64,000 bases of DNA from Pseudomonas helvetica (GTDB lineage: Bacteria; Pseudomonadota; Gammaproteobacteria; Pseudomonadales; Pseudomonadaceae), in the NCBI RefSeq assembly GCF_039908645.1, contig NZ_CP150917.1:2553501-2617500 (forward strand), in the 5' to 3' direction. Below the pieces are notes generated by a model. That model saw only the letters and a list, made by a program, of their open reading frames with translations, had not been told where the DNA came from and made no database searches. Both the position numbers and the translations under genes were made by a program. Within the stretch, counting starts at the first letter, position 1, and the number at the start of each line of letters is the position of its first letter. This document shows positions 49,077 through 56,763 of this stretch, one piece after another.

Positions 49077-49107
49077 AGGCTAAGCTTAAAGTTAACTTTA
49101 ATGTCAA
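49077..49107 (-). promoter_or_regulatory. MerR-type promoter of the OYE gene
   Basis: On the minus strand, TTGACA (49102-49107) and TAGCCT (49077-49082) are separated by exactly 19 bases. The spacer contains the perfect 16-bp palindrome TTAAAGTTAACTTTAA (49086-49101). An overlong 19-bp spacer with the operator inside is the hallmark of promoters activated by MerR proteins through DNA distortion. The MerR gene starts 20 bases to the right. Confidence 0.85.
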
Positions 49108-49126
49108 GCGTGGTAATGAGGTTCTG

Positions 49127-49534
49127 ATGAAGATTGGTGAGTTGGCGCAAATGAGCGGCCTGAGCGCTTCGCGCATCCGGTTTTACGAAAGCCAGGGGTT
49201 GATCGGCCAGGTCCAGCGCTTGGCCAACGGTTATCGGCGCTACCCGGCAGAGGTGCTGCAAACCCTGCAAATCATCCAGTGTGCGCAGCAGGCCGGGTTC
49301 AGCCTGGAAGAGCTCAAGCAGTTGCTCACCAGTCCAAAGCAGGGTGAGCTCAGGCACGACGAACTGGTGTCGAGCCTTGAGCACAAGGTCGGACAGATCG
49401 AAGAGATGCAACAGCATCTGGCGCAGAGCAAGGCGAAGTTGCTGGGCATGATCGAGACCATCAAGGATCGGCCTGAGGGGATGGCGTGTTCGGAGAACGC
49501 CGAGCGCGTGCTGGCGACGCTCAAGCACCACTGA
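49127..49534 (+). CDS. MerR family transcriptional regulator
   Basis: A 135-residue regulator. The N-terminal winged helix is MKIGELAQMSGLSASRIRFYESQGLI followed by NGYRRYP, and a dimerisation coiled coil covers about residues 80-115. A single cysteine (C122 region, EGMACSENAE) is present in the C-terminal tail; no metal-binding C-x-H pattern of mercury or copper sensors is seen. It is divergent from the OYE gene and probably senses an electrophile or similar substrate (inference). Confidence 0.93.
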   Translation: MKIGELAQMSGLSASRIRFYESQGLIGQVQRLANGYRRYPAEVLQTLQIIQCAQQAGFSLEELKQLLTSPKQGELRHDELVSSLEHKVGQIEEMQQHLAQSKAKLLGMIETIKDRPEGMACSENAERVLATLKHH

Positions 49535-49539
49535 TGCGT

Positions 49540-50034
49540 TCAGTTCTGATTGGTGCAACCGTCGGCAGAGACTGGAGACGAGGGTTTCGAAGTCTTCGCG
49601 CTGCGATGAGCGAGCAACTGATGCGCCCGTGGAACGGTGCGTAAAGAGCCAAGGGTTTGCCGTAACCATTGCAGGTCACGCTGCGGTCTGCGTGGGACAG
49701 GTTTAGCGCGAGCCTTGCCCAAGAGAGCGATAAACACGTTGTTCAAAGTCTCCGCACTATCAAAACCTTTGAGCTTTCTCAGCAGTTTCCCGTTGCAATA
49801 GCACAACACCGTGGGGGTGCCGCTGACCTTGGGGTGACGGGGGGATTCGGCTGTATTCAACATGTAAAACTCGGCGCGATCTTTATAGGCCTCGGCCGTC
49901 GCCCGAAATATCGGCCCGGCAAACTCACAGGCGTAGCAGTGCTGACTGCCGAAATACAGGACAACCGGGAGATAGGTCTTCAATGCCCGGCGGTATTGCG
50001 GCGCCAGGGTAATGGGAGCGGTTTTTGGATTCAC
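49540..50034 (-). CDS. Thioredoxin-fold protein
   Basis: A 164-residue protein. A thioredoxin fold covers residues about 10-105: VVLYFGSQHCYACEFAG with redox motif C33-Y-A-C36, and the cis-proline loop VSGTPTVLCYCNGK. The C-terminal 60 residues are basic and low-complexity (RAKPVPRRPQRD, HRSAKTSKPSS) and have no recognisable domain. The start is a GTG at 50034 with AAGGAG seven bases upstream. No signal peptide, so cytoplasmic. Convergent with the MerR gene. Confidence 0.78.
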   Translation of the reverse strand: MNPKTAPITLAPQYRRALKTYLPVVLYFGSQHCYACEFAGPIFRATAEAYKDRAEFYMLNTAESPRHPKVSGTPTVLCYCNGKLLRKLKGFDSAETLNNVFIALLGKARAKPVPRRPQRDLQWLRQTLGSLRTVPRAHQLLAHRSAKTSKPSSPVSADGCTNQN

Positions 50035-50206
50035 GGAATACTCCTTTGCACAGAAAACGTTGGGACAAGTACGTATTCAACATGATCGGAACGTGAGAGC
50101 TGTTCGTGCCGCGTTCACTGGCAAAGACCTAAAGACTAAAAGAAGTTGCGAGTTCGAACGGGTCCGTCAGGAGAATTGACGGACCGCCGTCAAGCCACAG
50201 CGTCAT

Positions 50207-50620
50207 TCAGAGCCGTTTGAGCACCACATCATCAAAGCGCGACCCGAAGACGCCGCTTGCACCATCGTTTGCCAGCAACTCGACTTCCATGTGCTGAGTG
50301 TCAGCTGGAGCAGAGAAGTGAAGTTCTTTTTCAGTCCAGTGCATGCCGCCGCCCAGATCGAGTTGTTTGCTCTGCTTGGAGGGATGCATCACGACCGTTG
50401 CCTGGCACGCTGAACCACTGTCCGTTTTCATTTTTACGGAAAACTTGAAATCTCCCCCGCCTTCGAACGTAACGCGCTGAGTAATTTGGGCATTAACCTG
50501 CAAGGCACAGTACCCCTCGGAATACTCGACCTTCGCTGGCGAGTTAGGTGTCCAGTGCTCTCCCTTCCGTGAAAAATCACCATTGAGCAGCAAATTATTT
50601 TCTGCGGGTTGTAGGGACAT
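50207..50620 (-). CDS. Carbohydrate-binding-like beta-sandwich protein
   Basis: A 137-residue protein. The opening NNLLLNGDFSRKGEHWTPN is typical of CBM4/9/22-like jelly-roll modules ('NGDFs...GW'), and the end MEVELLANDGASGVFGSRFDDVVLKRL matches the closing strand with its 'DDV.L' motif. No enzyme domain and no signal peptide. ATG 50620 is chosen for its AGGAG seven bases upstream; an in-frame ATG at 50677 would add 19 residues and create a repeated FQMSL motif. The gene is more A+T-rich than its neighbours. Function unknown. Confidence 0.62.
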   Translation of the reverse strand: MSLQPAENNLLLNGDFSRKGEHWTPNSPAKVEYSEGYCALQVNAQITQRVTFEGGGDFKFSVKMKTDSGSACQATVVMHPSKQSKQLDLGGGMHWTEKELHFSAPADTQHMEVELLANDGASGVFGSRFDDVVLKRL

Positions 50621-51053
50621 TTGGAAACTCCTGTAAGTGGGTGTTACGCGAAGTTGATCATCACGACTCAGCGACATCTGAAAGGCCTCTGAAGTCGGGG
50701 TAAAAAGATTGAGCGCCAGAAACAAGCAACCTACAACTGTCAGATCTGACAGGTCAGGTACAAAAGTCGACGAACGGTGGTAGCAGAGTGGATGGTGGTT
50801 TTCATGACACGTATCGGCTCGCTCGCCCTCAATTGGGGCCCAACTACCCGTGCCTGTAGCCAACGGTAGCGCTTGTGCGCTGCGTCGTTTGGTAACGCCT
50901 TTTTTGTGCTTTCACATATCCCGTTGATTCGATTCACATTTCATTTGCCTTGGGATTTTCCGTTCGGGCTATGGCACACTTTCTGCTGTCTATTCCGTTG
51001 TTACATACCATGTTCCGTTATAGCGGAATAAACATCATCCTGGAGTGCCCGTC
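50621..51053. other. Intergenic region before the ABC importer operon
   Basis: A 433-base divergent region. It holds a perfect 16-bp palindrome CTGTCAGATCTGACAG (50737-50752) on the side of the carbohydrate-binding-like gene, and three copies of TTCCGTT (50958, 50993, 51013) before the importer operon, the last one inside an inverted repeat. No RNA gene or further ORF is supported. Confidence 0.6.
51013..51028 (+). promoter_or_regulatory. Candidate IclR-type operator TTCCG-N6-CGGAA
   Basis: Perfect inverted repeat TTCCG TTATAG CGGAA, 25 bases before the importer start. IclR-family regulators often bind short palindromes of this size, and an IclR gene lies in the same cluster (54615-55379). 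Two further TTCCGTT half-sites occur upstream at 50958 and 50993. Confidence 0.5.
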
Positions 51054-51902
51054 ATGCAGCGTCGACTTTCCTTGTTTACAGCGTGTGTTTTTCTCTTTGC
51101 GGCCACAGCCTCTGCCGTGGGCATTGCCCAGGCGGCGGACAGCAGGCTCGACAATGTGTTGAAGCGTGGGCATTTGATCGTGGGCACGGGCAGCACCAAC
51201 GCGCCGTGGCACTTCCAGGGCGCGGACGGAAAATTGCAGGGTTTTGATATCGACATCGGGCGGATGGTCGCCAAGGGTTTGTTCAATGACCCGAGCAAGG
51301 TCGAGTTCGTGGTGCAGTCGTCAGACGCGCGGATTCCGAATTTGCTGACCGACAAGGTCGACATGAGCTGCCAGTTCATTACCGTCACCGCCAGCCGTGC
51401 GCAGCAAGTGGCGTTCACCCTGCCGTACTACCGCGAAGGCGTTGGCCTGCTGTTGCCGGCCAACAGCAAGTACAAGGAAATCGAAGACCTGAAGGCGGCC
51501 GGCGACAGCGTCACCGTGGCGGTGCTGCAAAACGTCTATGCCGAAGAACTGGTGCACCAGGCGCTGCCCAAGGCCAAGGTTGACCAATACGACAGCGTCG
51601 ACCTGATGTACCAGGCAGTGAACTCCGGCCGTGCCGACACCGCTGCCACCGACCAGTCTTCGGTCAAATACCTGATGGTGCAGAACCCCGGCCGCTATCG
51701 CAGCCCGACCTATGCCTGGAGCCCGCAAACCTACGCCTGCGCGGTTAAACGCGGCGATCAGGACTGGCTGAATTTCGTCAATACCGTCTTGCATGAAGCC
51801 ATGACCGGCGTTGAGTTCCCGACTTACGCGGCGTCGTTCAAACAGTGGTTTGGTGTCGATCTGCCGTCCCCGGCAATTGGCTTCCCTGTCGAATTCAAAT
51901 GA
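51054..51902 (+). CDS. ABC importer periplasmic binding protein (family 3)
   Basis: A 282-residue solute-binding protein of the polar amino acid type. A signal peptide with cleavage after GIAQA (residues about 1-27) precedes the binding domain; VLKRGHLIVGTGSTNAPWHF, LQGFDIDIGRMVAKGLF and PNLLTDKVDMSCQFITVTASRAQQVAF match the family-3 signature. ATG 51054 is used because GGAG lies eight bases before it; the GTG at 51045 has no such element. It feeds the two permeases and the ATPase that follow. Context suggests an amino sugar acid or D-amino acid as ligand (inference). Confidence 0.92.
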   Translation: MQRRLSLFTACVFLFAATASAVGIAQAADSRLDNVLKRGHLIVGTGSTNAPWHFQGADGKLQGFDIDIGRMVAKGLFNDPSKVEFVVQSSDARIPNLLTDKVDMSCQFITVTASRAQQVAFTLPYYREGVGLLLPANSKYKEIEDLKAAGDSVTVAVLQNVYAEELVHQALPKAKVDQYDSVDLMYQAVNSGRADTAATDQSSVKYLMVQNPGRYRSPTYAWSPQTYACAVKRGDQDWLNFVNTVLHEAMTGVEFPTYAASFKQWFGVDLPSPAIGFPVEFK

Positions 51903-51954
51903 TCCCGTGAGAGTGGGGCGCCCATAACGCGCCCCGCTCAAGGTACTGCTGACC

Positions 51955-52617
51955 ATGAACTATCAGTTGAACTTTGCCGCCGTCTGGCGCGATTTCGACA
52001 CCTTGCTGGCGGGGCTCGGCCTGGGTCTTGAACTGGCGTTGGTGTCGATCGCCATCGGTTGCGTGATCGGCCTGCTGATGGCGTTTGCTTTGCTCTCAAA
52101 GCACCGCGCATTGCGGGTGCTGGCGTCGGTGTACGTGACGGTGATCCGTAACACGCCGATTCTGGTGTTGATTCTGCTGATCTACTTTGCGCTGCCGAGC
52201 CTGGGTATCCGGCTGGACAAGCTGCCGTCGTTCATCATCACCCTGTCGTTGTATGCCGGGGCGTACCTGACCGAAGTGTTCCGTGGCGGGTTGTTGAGCA
52301 TCCCCAAAGGCCTGCGTGAAGCCGGGCTGGCGATTGGTCTGGGGGAGTGGCAGGTCAAGGCGTACGTCACCGTGCCGGTGATGTTGCGCAACGTGTTGCC
52401 GGCGCTCTCGAACAACTTCATTTCGCTGTTCAAGGACACCTCGCTGGCGGCGGCGATTGCCGTGCCGGAGCTGACCTATTACGCGCGCAAGATCAACGTC
52501 GAGAGCTACCGGGTGATTGAAACCTGGCTGGTGACGACAGCGCTCTATGTTGCGGCCTGTTATCTCATCGCGATGCTGCTGCGTTACCTCGAGCAGCGTC
52601 TGGCGATTCGCCGTTAG
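51955..52617 (+). CDS. ABC importer permease subunit 1
   Basis: A 220-residue HisM/GlnP-type permease. About five membrane helices; the EAA loop GLREAGLAIGLGEWQVKAYVTVP (residues about 120-142) contacts the ATPase, and YVTVIRNTPILVLILLIYFALP is a family signature. It pairs with the next permease, which begins 10 bases after its stop. Confidence 0.94.
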   Translation: MNYQLNFAAVWRDFDTLLAGLGLGLELALVSIAIGCVIGLLMAFALLSKHRALRVLASVYVTVIRNTPILVLILLIYFALPSLGIRLDKLPSFIITLSLYAGAYLTEVFRGGLLSIPKGLREAGLAIGLGEWQVKAYVTVPVMLRNVLPALSNNFISLFKDTSLAAAIAVPELTYYARKINVESYRVIETWLVTTALYVAACYLIAMLLRYLEQRLAIRR

Positions 52618-52627
52618 GAGCGCCCCC

Positions 52628-53290
52628 ATGTACGAGTCCCCAAGTTGGTTGCATGAATTATGGGTCGCCCGCGACACCCTCTGGTCGGGGTTTTTGACCA
52701 GTGTGCAGTGCTCTGTCCTGGCGATCATGCTGGGTACCCTGATCGGCATCGTTGCCGGGCTGGTGCTGACCTACGGCACGCTATGGATGCGTGCACCGTT
52801 TCGTTTTTACGTCGACCTGATCCGTGGCACGCCGGTGTTTGTGCTGGTGCTGGCCTGCTTCTACATGGCGCCCGCACTGGGCTGGCAGATCGATGCGTTC
52901 CAGGCCGGAGTGCTGGGGCTGACGCTGTTCTGCGGTTCGCACGTTGCCGAGATCGTTCGCGGTGCGTTGCAAGCGCTGCCACGTGGGCAGATGGAAGCGA
53001 GCAAGGCCATCGGTCTGACGTTTTATCAGGCTCTCGCTTACGTGCTGCTGCCTCAGGCGCTGCGGCAGATTTTGCCGACCTGGGTCAACTCGTCGACCGA
53101 AATCGTCAAGGCTTCAACCTTGCTCTCGGTAATCGGTGTGGCCGAGTTGCTGCTGAGTACCCAGCAGATCATTGCGCGGACCTTCATGACCCTGGAGTTT
53201 TACCTGTTTGCCGGTTTTCTCTTTTTCATCATCAACTACGCCATCGAATTACTCGGCCGGCATATTGAAAAGCGGGTGGCCTTGCCATGA
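52628..53290 (+). CDS. ABC importer permease subunit 2
   Basis: A 220-residue second HisM/GlnP-type permease with [21 protein letters not shown] and the EAA loop [28 protein letters not shown] lies 7 bases upstream of ATG 52628. Its stop overlaps the ATPase start (ATGA). Confidence 0.94.
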   Translation: MYESPSWLHELWVARDTLWSGFLTSVQCSVLAIMLGTLIGIVAGLVLTYGTLWMRAPFRFYVDLIRGTPVFVLVLACFYMAPALGWQIDAFQAGVLGLTLFCGSHVAEIVRGALQALPRGQMEASKAIGLTFYQALAYVLLPQALRQILPTWVNSSTEIVKASTLLSVIGVAELLLSTQQIIARTFMTLEFYLFAGFLFFIINYAIELLGRHIEKRVALP

Positions 53291-54084
53291 TTCAAGCTCA
53301 AGTTTCGACACAGAACGCTAGCCAGGCCCTGCTGGATATTCGCGGCCTGCACAAGCAATACGGCCCGCTCGAAGTGCTCAAGGGCGTCGACCTGACCATG
53401 CAGCGTGGCAACGTGGTCACGTTGATCGGCTCGAGCGGTTCGGGCAAGACCACGCTGCTGCGCTGCGTGAACATGCTCGAAGAGTTCCAGGGCGGGCAGA
53501 TCCTGCTCGATGGTGAGTCCATCGGTTACCACGAGGTCAATGGCAAACGTGTGCGTCACTCGGAAAAAGTCATTGCCCAGCATCGGGCGATGACCGGCAT
53601 GGCGTTCCAGCAGTTCAACCTGTTTCCCCATCTCACGGCGTTGCAGAACGTCACCCTTGGCCTGCTGAAAGTCAAAAAGCTGCACAAGGACGAAGCGGTG
53701 GTGCTGGCGGAAAAATGGCTGGAGCGTGTCGGCCTGCTGGAACGTCGCGATCACTATCCGGGTCAGTTGTCGGGTGGTCAGCAACAGCGCGTGGCGATTG
53801 CCCGGGCGATTGCGATGAACCCGAGCCTGATGCTGTTCGACGAAGTGACGTCGGCACTCGACCCGGAGCTGGTCGGCGAAGTATTGAGCGTGATCAAGGG
53901 CCTGGCCGAGGATGGCATGACCATGCTGCTGGTGACCCACGAGATGCGTTTTGCCTTTGAAGTCTCGGACAAGATCGTCTTCATGAATCAGGGGCGAATC
54001 GAAGAACAGGGGCCACCCAAGGAGCTGTTCGAACGCCCGCAATCTCCGCGTTTGGCGGAGTTTCTCAAGAACACGCGTTTTTAA
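53287..54084 (+). CDS. ABC importer ATP-binding subunit
   Basis: A 265-residue ATPase of the polar amino acid uptake type. Walker [10 protein letters not shown] (residues about 54-62), Q-loop [13 protein letters not shown], signature [14 protein letters not shown] and Walker [15 protein letters not shown]. Translationally coupled to the permease before it. It completes the four-gene importer. Confidence 0.96.
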   Translation: MIQAQVSTQNASQALLDIRGLHKQYGPLEVLKGVDLTMQRGNVVTLIGSSGSGKTTLLRCVNMLEEFQGGQILLDGESIGYHEVNGKRVRHSEKVIAQHRAMTGMAFQQFNLFPHLTALQNVTLGLLKVKKLHKDEAVVLAEKWLERVGLLERRDHYPGQLSGGQQQRVAIARAIAMNPSLMLFDEVTSALDPELVGEVLSVIKGLAEDGMTMLLVTHEMRFAFEVSDKIVFMNQGRIEEQGPPKELFERPQSPRLAEFLKNTRF

Positions 54085-54113
54085 CATTCAATATCGAATC
54101 AGGAGAAACACCC

Positions 54114-54503
54114 ATGAGCATTACTCGTTACGGCACTGGTAGCACCGCCGGTGGCGGCCAGCCCCGTCCTTTCGCCCGCGCGGTCGAAGCGGATGGCTGG
54201 CTGCATGTGTCTGGCCAGGTGCCAGCGGTGGACGGCGAAATCATTGCCGGCGGGATCGTCGAACAGACTCACCAGACCATGCGCAACCTGATCGCGATCC
54301 TCGAAGAAGCCGGCTATGGCCTGGAAGACGTGGTGCGTACGGGCGTATGGCTGGAAGATCCACGGGATTTCTGGAGCTTCAACAAAGTCTTCTCCGAATA
54401 CTTCAGCCCCGAGCACGCACCGGCCCGGGCCTGTGTGCAGGCGAACATGATGGTCGACTGCAAGGTCGAGATTGATTGTGTGGCGTATAAGAAGAAGGCC
54501 TGA
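54114..54503 (+). CDS. RidA family enamine/imine deaminase
   Basis: A 129-residue YjgF/RidA protein. The C-terminal signature ARACVQANMMVDCKVEIDCVAYKK corresponds to the RidA 'R.(A/C)..V..L.....VEI...A' motif, with the conserved arginine that binds the carboxylate. RidA proteins hydrolyse reactive enamines and imines released by PLP-dependent dehydratases; a PLP dehydratase-type gene lies in this cluster (55417-56634), which suits that role. AGGAG is located before ATG 54114, 29 bases after the ATPase gene. Confidence 0.93.
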   Translation: MSITRYGTGSTAGGGQPRPFARAVEADGWLHVSGQVPAVDGEIIAGGIVEQTHQTMRNLIAILEEAGYGLEDVVRTGVWLEDPRDFWSFNKVFSEYFSPEHAPARACVQANMMVDCKVEIDCVAYKKKA

Positions 54504-54528
54504 ACCGAGGTGGCCCCATCGCGGGCAA

Positions 54529-54562
54529 GAGCTAGGCGCCCGCGATGAGGGCCTAACGGTCG
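54529..54562. repeat. Short REP-like palindrome
   Basis: CATCGCGGGC and GCCCGCGATG form a 10-bp inverted repeat around an 11-base loop, between ridA and the IclR gene. It resembles a single REP half-unit. Confidence 0.6.
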
Positions 54563-54614
54563 CGACCTCACTCTGGTTAAACTCCCCGGCGAATTTGAAT
54601 GAGAACCCACTGAC

Positions 54615-55379
54615 ATGACCGAAGACACCATCAAGCGCCGGGCTCGCGGTCTGGACCGGGCGTTCGATATCCTCGACTTCCTCAAGGAAATTGGCCAGCC
54701 GCTGCGCCCGAACGATATCGCCAGCGGTATCGGCAGCCCGAAATCCACGGTCTACGAACTGGTCGCGTCGCTGCTTGAACGACGGATTCTCGAACCGGTG
54801 GGCAAGGAAGGTCACGTCTATCTTGGCCGGCAACTGTACTTTCTGGGGCAAGCGCATTTGCGCCATTTCGACCTGAGCCGCGAGGCCGATCATGCCTTGC
54901 AGGAAATCGTCAGCCAGACCCGCGAAACCGCGCAGATGTGCCTGCTCAACGGGCGCAAGTACACGGTGGCGCTGATGAAGGAGGGCGAACGGCACTTCCG
55001 CATTTCCTCGGACATCGGCGAGAACGCGCCGATCCCGTGGACCGCTTCCGGGCGCTTGTTGCTGGCGCACTTGAGCGATCAGCAAATAATCGACCTGATC
55101 GATGAAGATGACTTCATCCTGCCTGATGGCGAACGCCTGCCGCTGGAGCGTTTTCTGGCGGAAATCCGTCAGGCCGCTATCGACGGATTCTTCTCCTTCG
55201 ACAGCGTCGCCGACACCTTTACCCATTGCTTCGCCGCCCCGGTGAAAGACCCGAGTGGCGTCGCCATTGCGACCCTGTGCATCGTCGCCCCAAGGGCCGA
55301 TGCCAAGAACAATTACAACGACTATCGCCGGGTGCTGATCGAAAGTGCGAACAACCTGGCCCGTCGCATCAACGAATAA
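54615..55379 (+). CDS. IclR family transcriptional regulator
   Basis: A 254-residue regulator. The winged helix occupies residues about 9-70 (LDRAFDILDFLKEIGQPLRPNDIASGIGSPKSTVYELVASL) and the effector domain the rest (TRETAQMCLLNGRKYTVAL, IPWTASGRLLLAHLS, ATLCIVAP). IclR members often control sugar acid catabolism (KdgR type). The position between the importer/RidA and the deaminase/kinase suggests it governs the whole cluster; a candidate operator is at 51013-51028. Confidence 0.94.
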   Translation: MTEDTIKRRARGLDRAFDILDFLKEIGQPLRPNDIASGIGSPKSTVYELVASLLERRILEPVGKEGHVYLGRQLYFLGQAHLRHFDLSREADHALQEIVSQTRETAQMCLLNGRKYTVALMKEGERHFRISSDIGENAPIPWTASGRLLLAHLSDQQIIDLIDEDDFILPDGERLPLERFLAEIRQAAIDGFFSFDSVADTFTHCFAAPVKDPSGVAIATLCIVAPRADAKNNYNDYRRVLIESANNLARRINE

Positions 55380-55416
55380 CAGTGGCCGTTCGCGGCCGCG
55401 TGTGAGGAGTTAGAAC

Positions 55417-56634
55417 ATGTCTTCTGCCTTGAACATCGCCGCCGTGGAAAAGGGCGCCGGCCAACCCGGCGCCAACCTGGTGCGTGACGTCAGCCTGCCG
55501 GCGCTGGTGCTGCACCGCGAAGCGCTGGAGCACAACATTCACTGGATGCAGGCATTCGTCAGCCACAGCGGTGCCGAGCTGGCGCCGCACGGTAAAACCA
55601 GCATGACCCCGTCGTTGTTTCGTCGCCAACTGGAGGCGGGCGCCTGGGGCATTACCCTCGCCACTGCGGTGCAGACTCGTGCCGCCTACGCCCATGGCGT
55701 GCGCCGGGTGTTGATGGCCAATCAGTTGGTGGGGGCGCCAAACATGGCGCTGATCGCCGAGTTGCTGGCAGATCCGTCTTTCGACTTTTACTGCATGGTC
55801 GATCACCCGGACAACGTTGCCGACCTCGGGGCATTTTTCGCCGCGCGCGGCCTGCGCTTGAACGTGATGATCGAGTACGGCGTGGTTGGCGGCCGTTGCG
55901 GCTGCCGCAGCGAAGCCGAAGTGCTGGCACTGGCTGAGGCGATCAAAGCGCAGCCGGGGTTGGCATTGACCGGCATTGAAGGCTACGAAGGGGTGATTCA
56001 CGGCGACCAGGCGGTCAGCGGCATCCGCGACTTTGCTGCATCCCTGGTACGCCTCGCGGTGCAGTTGCAAGACAGCGGCGCTTTCGCCATCAGCAAGCCG
56101 ATTATCACTGCGTCGGGCTCGGCCTGGTATGACCTGATCGCCGAGTCGTTCGAAGCCCAAAACGCCGGCGGACGTTTCCTCAGCGTGCTGCGTCCGGGCA
56201 GTTACGTGGCTCACGACCATGGCATCTACAAGGAAGCACAATGCTGCGTGCTCGATCGTCGAAGCGATTTGCATGAAGGCCTGCGTCCGGCACTGGAAGT
56301 CTGGGCCCATGTGCAGTCGTTGCCGGAGCCGGGGTTTGCGGTGATTGCCCTGGGCAAGCGCGATGTAGCGTATGACGCGGGGCTGCCGGTGCCGTTGCTG
56401 CGTTACCGGGCGGGTGTGCTGCCAGCGATCGGTGATGACGTCAGTGCCTGCAAAGTGACGGCGGTGATGGATCAGCATGCGTTCATGACGGTCGCGCCCG
56501 GGGTTCAGTTGCGTGTGGGCGACATCATCTCGTTCGGTACGTCTCACCCGTGCCTGACCTTCGACAAATGGCGCACCGGTTGCCTGGTGGATGAGCAGTT
56601 GAACGTCATCGAAAGCATGGAAACCTGCTTTTAA
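55417..56634 (+). CDS. PLP-dependent amino acid deaminase (DSD1 / D-glucosaminate dehydratase type)
   Basis: A 405-residue fold-type III PLP enzyme. The PLP lysine is K60 in LAPHGKTSMTP, and a metal site typical of DSD1-type enzymes is visible as H377 and C379 in GTSHPCLTFD. Related enzymes are D-threonine aldolase, eukaryotic D-serine dehydratase and the D-glucosaminate dehydratase reported from P. fluorescens, which gives 2-keto-3-deoxygluconate (KDG) and ammonia. The kinase gene directly downstream is of the KDG type, so D-glucosaminate is a plausible substrate; D-serine or D-threonine remain possible. GAGGAG precedes ATG 55417. Confidence 0.88.
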   Translation: MSSALNIAAVEKGAGQPGANLVRDVSLPALVLHREALEHNIHWMQAFVSHSGAELAPHGKTSMTPSLFRRQLEAGAWGITLATAVQTRAAYAHGVRRVLMANQLVGAPNMALIAELLADPSFDFYCMVDHPDNVADLGAFFAARGLRLNVMIEYGVVGGRCGCRSEAEVLALAEAIKAQPGLALTGIEGYEGVIHGDQAVSGIRDFAASLVRLAVQLQDSGAFAISKPIITASGSAWYDLIAESFEAQNAGGRFLSVLRPGSYVAHDHGIYKEAQCCVLDRRSDLHEGLRPALEVWAHVQSLPEPGFAVIALGKRDVAYDAGLPVPLLRYRAGVLPAIGDDVSACKVTAVMDQHAFMTVAPGVQLRVGDIISFGTSHPCLTFDKWRTGCLVDEQLNVIESMETCF

Positions 56635-56655
56635 GGTTTGAGACCGAGGCGCGGC

Positions 56656-56720
56656 CATCGCGAGCAAGCTTTGCTCCTACGCGTTTGTGCTGAGCGTAGG
56701 AGCAAAGCTTGCTCGCGATG
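56656..56720. repeat. Perfect 27-bp inverted repeat (REP type)
   Basis: Arms 56656-56682 and 56694-56720 are exact reverse complements with an 11-base loop. The arm contains GCGAGCAAGC and GCTCCTACGC, the REP core. It lies between the deaminase and kinase genes, 22 bases after the deaminase stop, so it would form a very stable hairpin in their mRNA. Confidence 0.9.
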
Positions 56721-56763
56721 AGGCCCTACCAGACAACACCGAAACCCCAGAGAGCCCACAACC

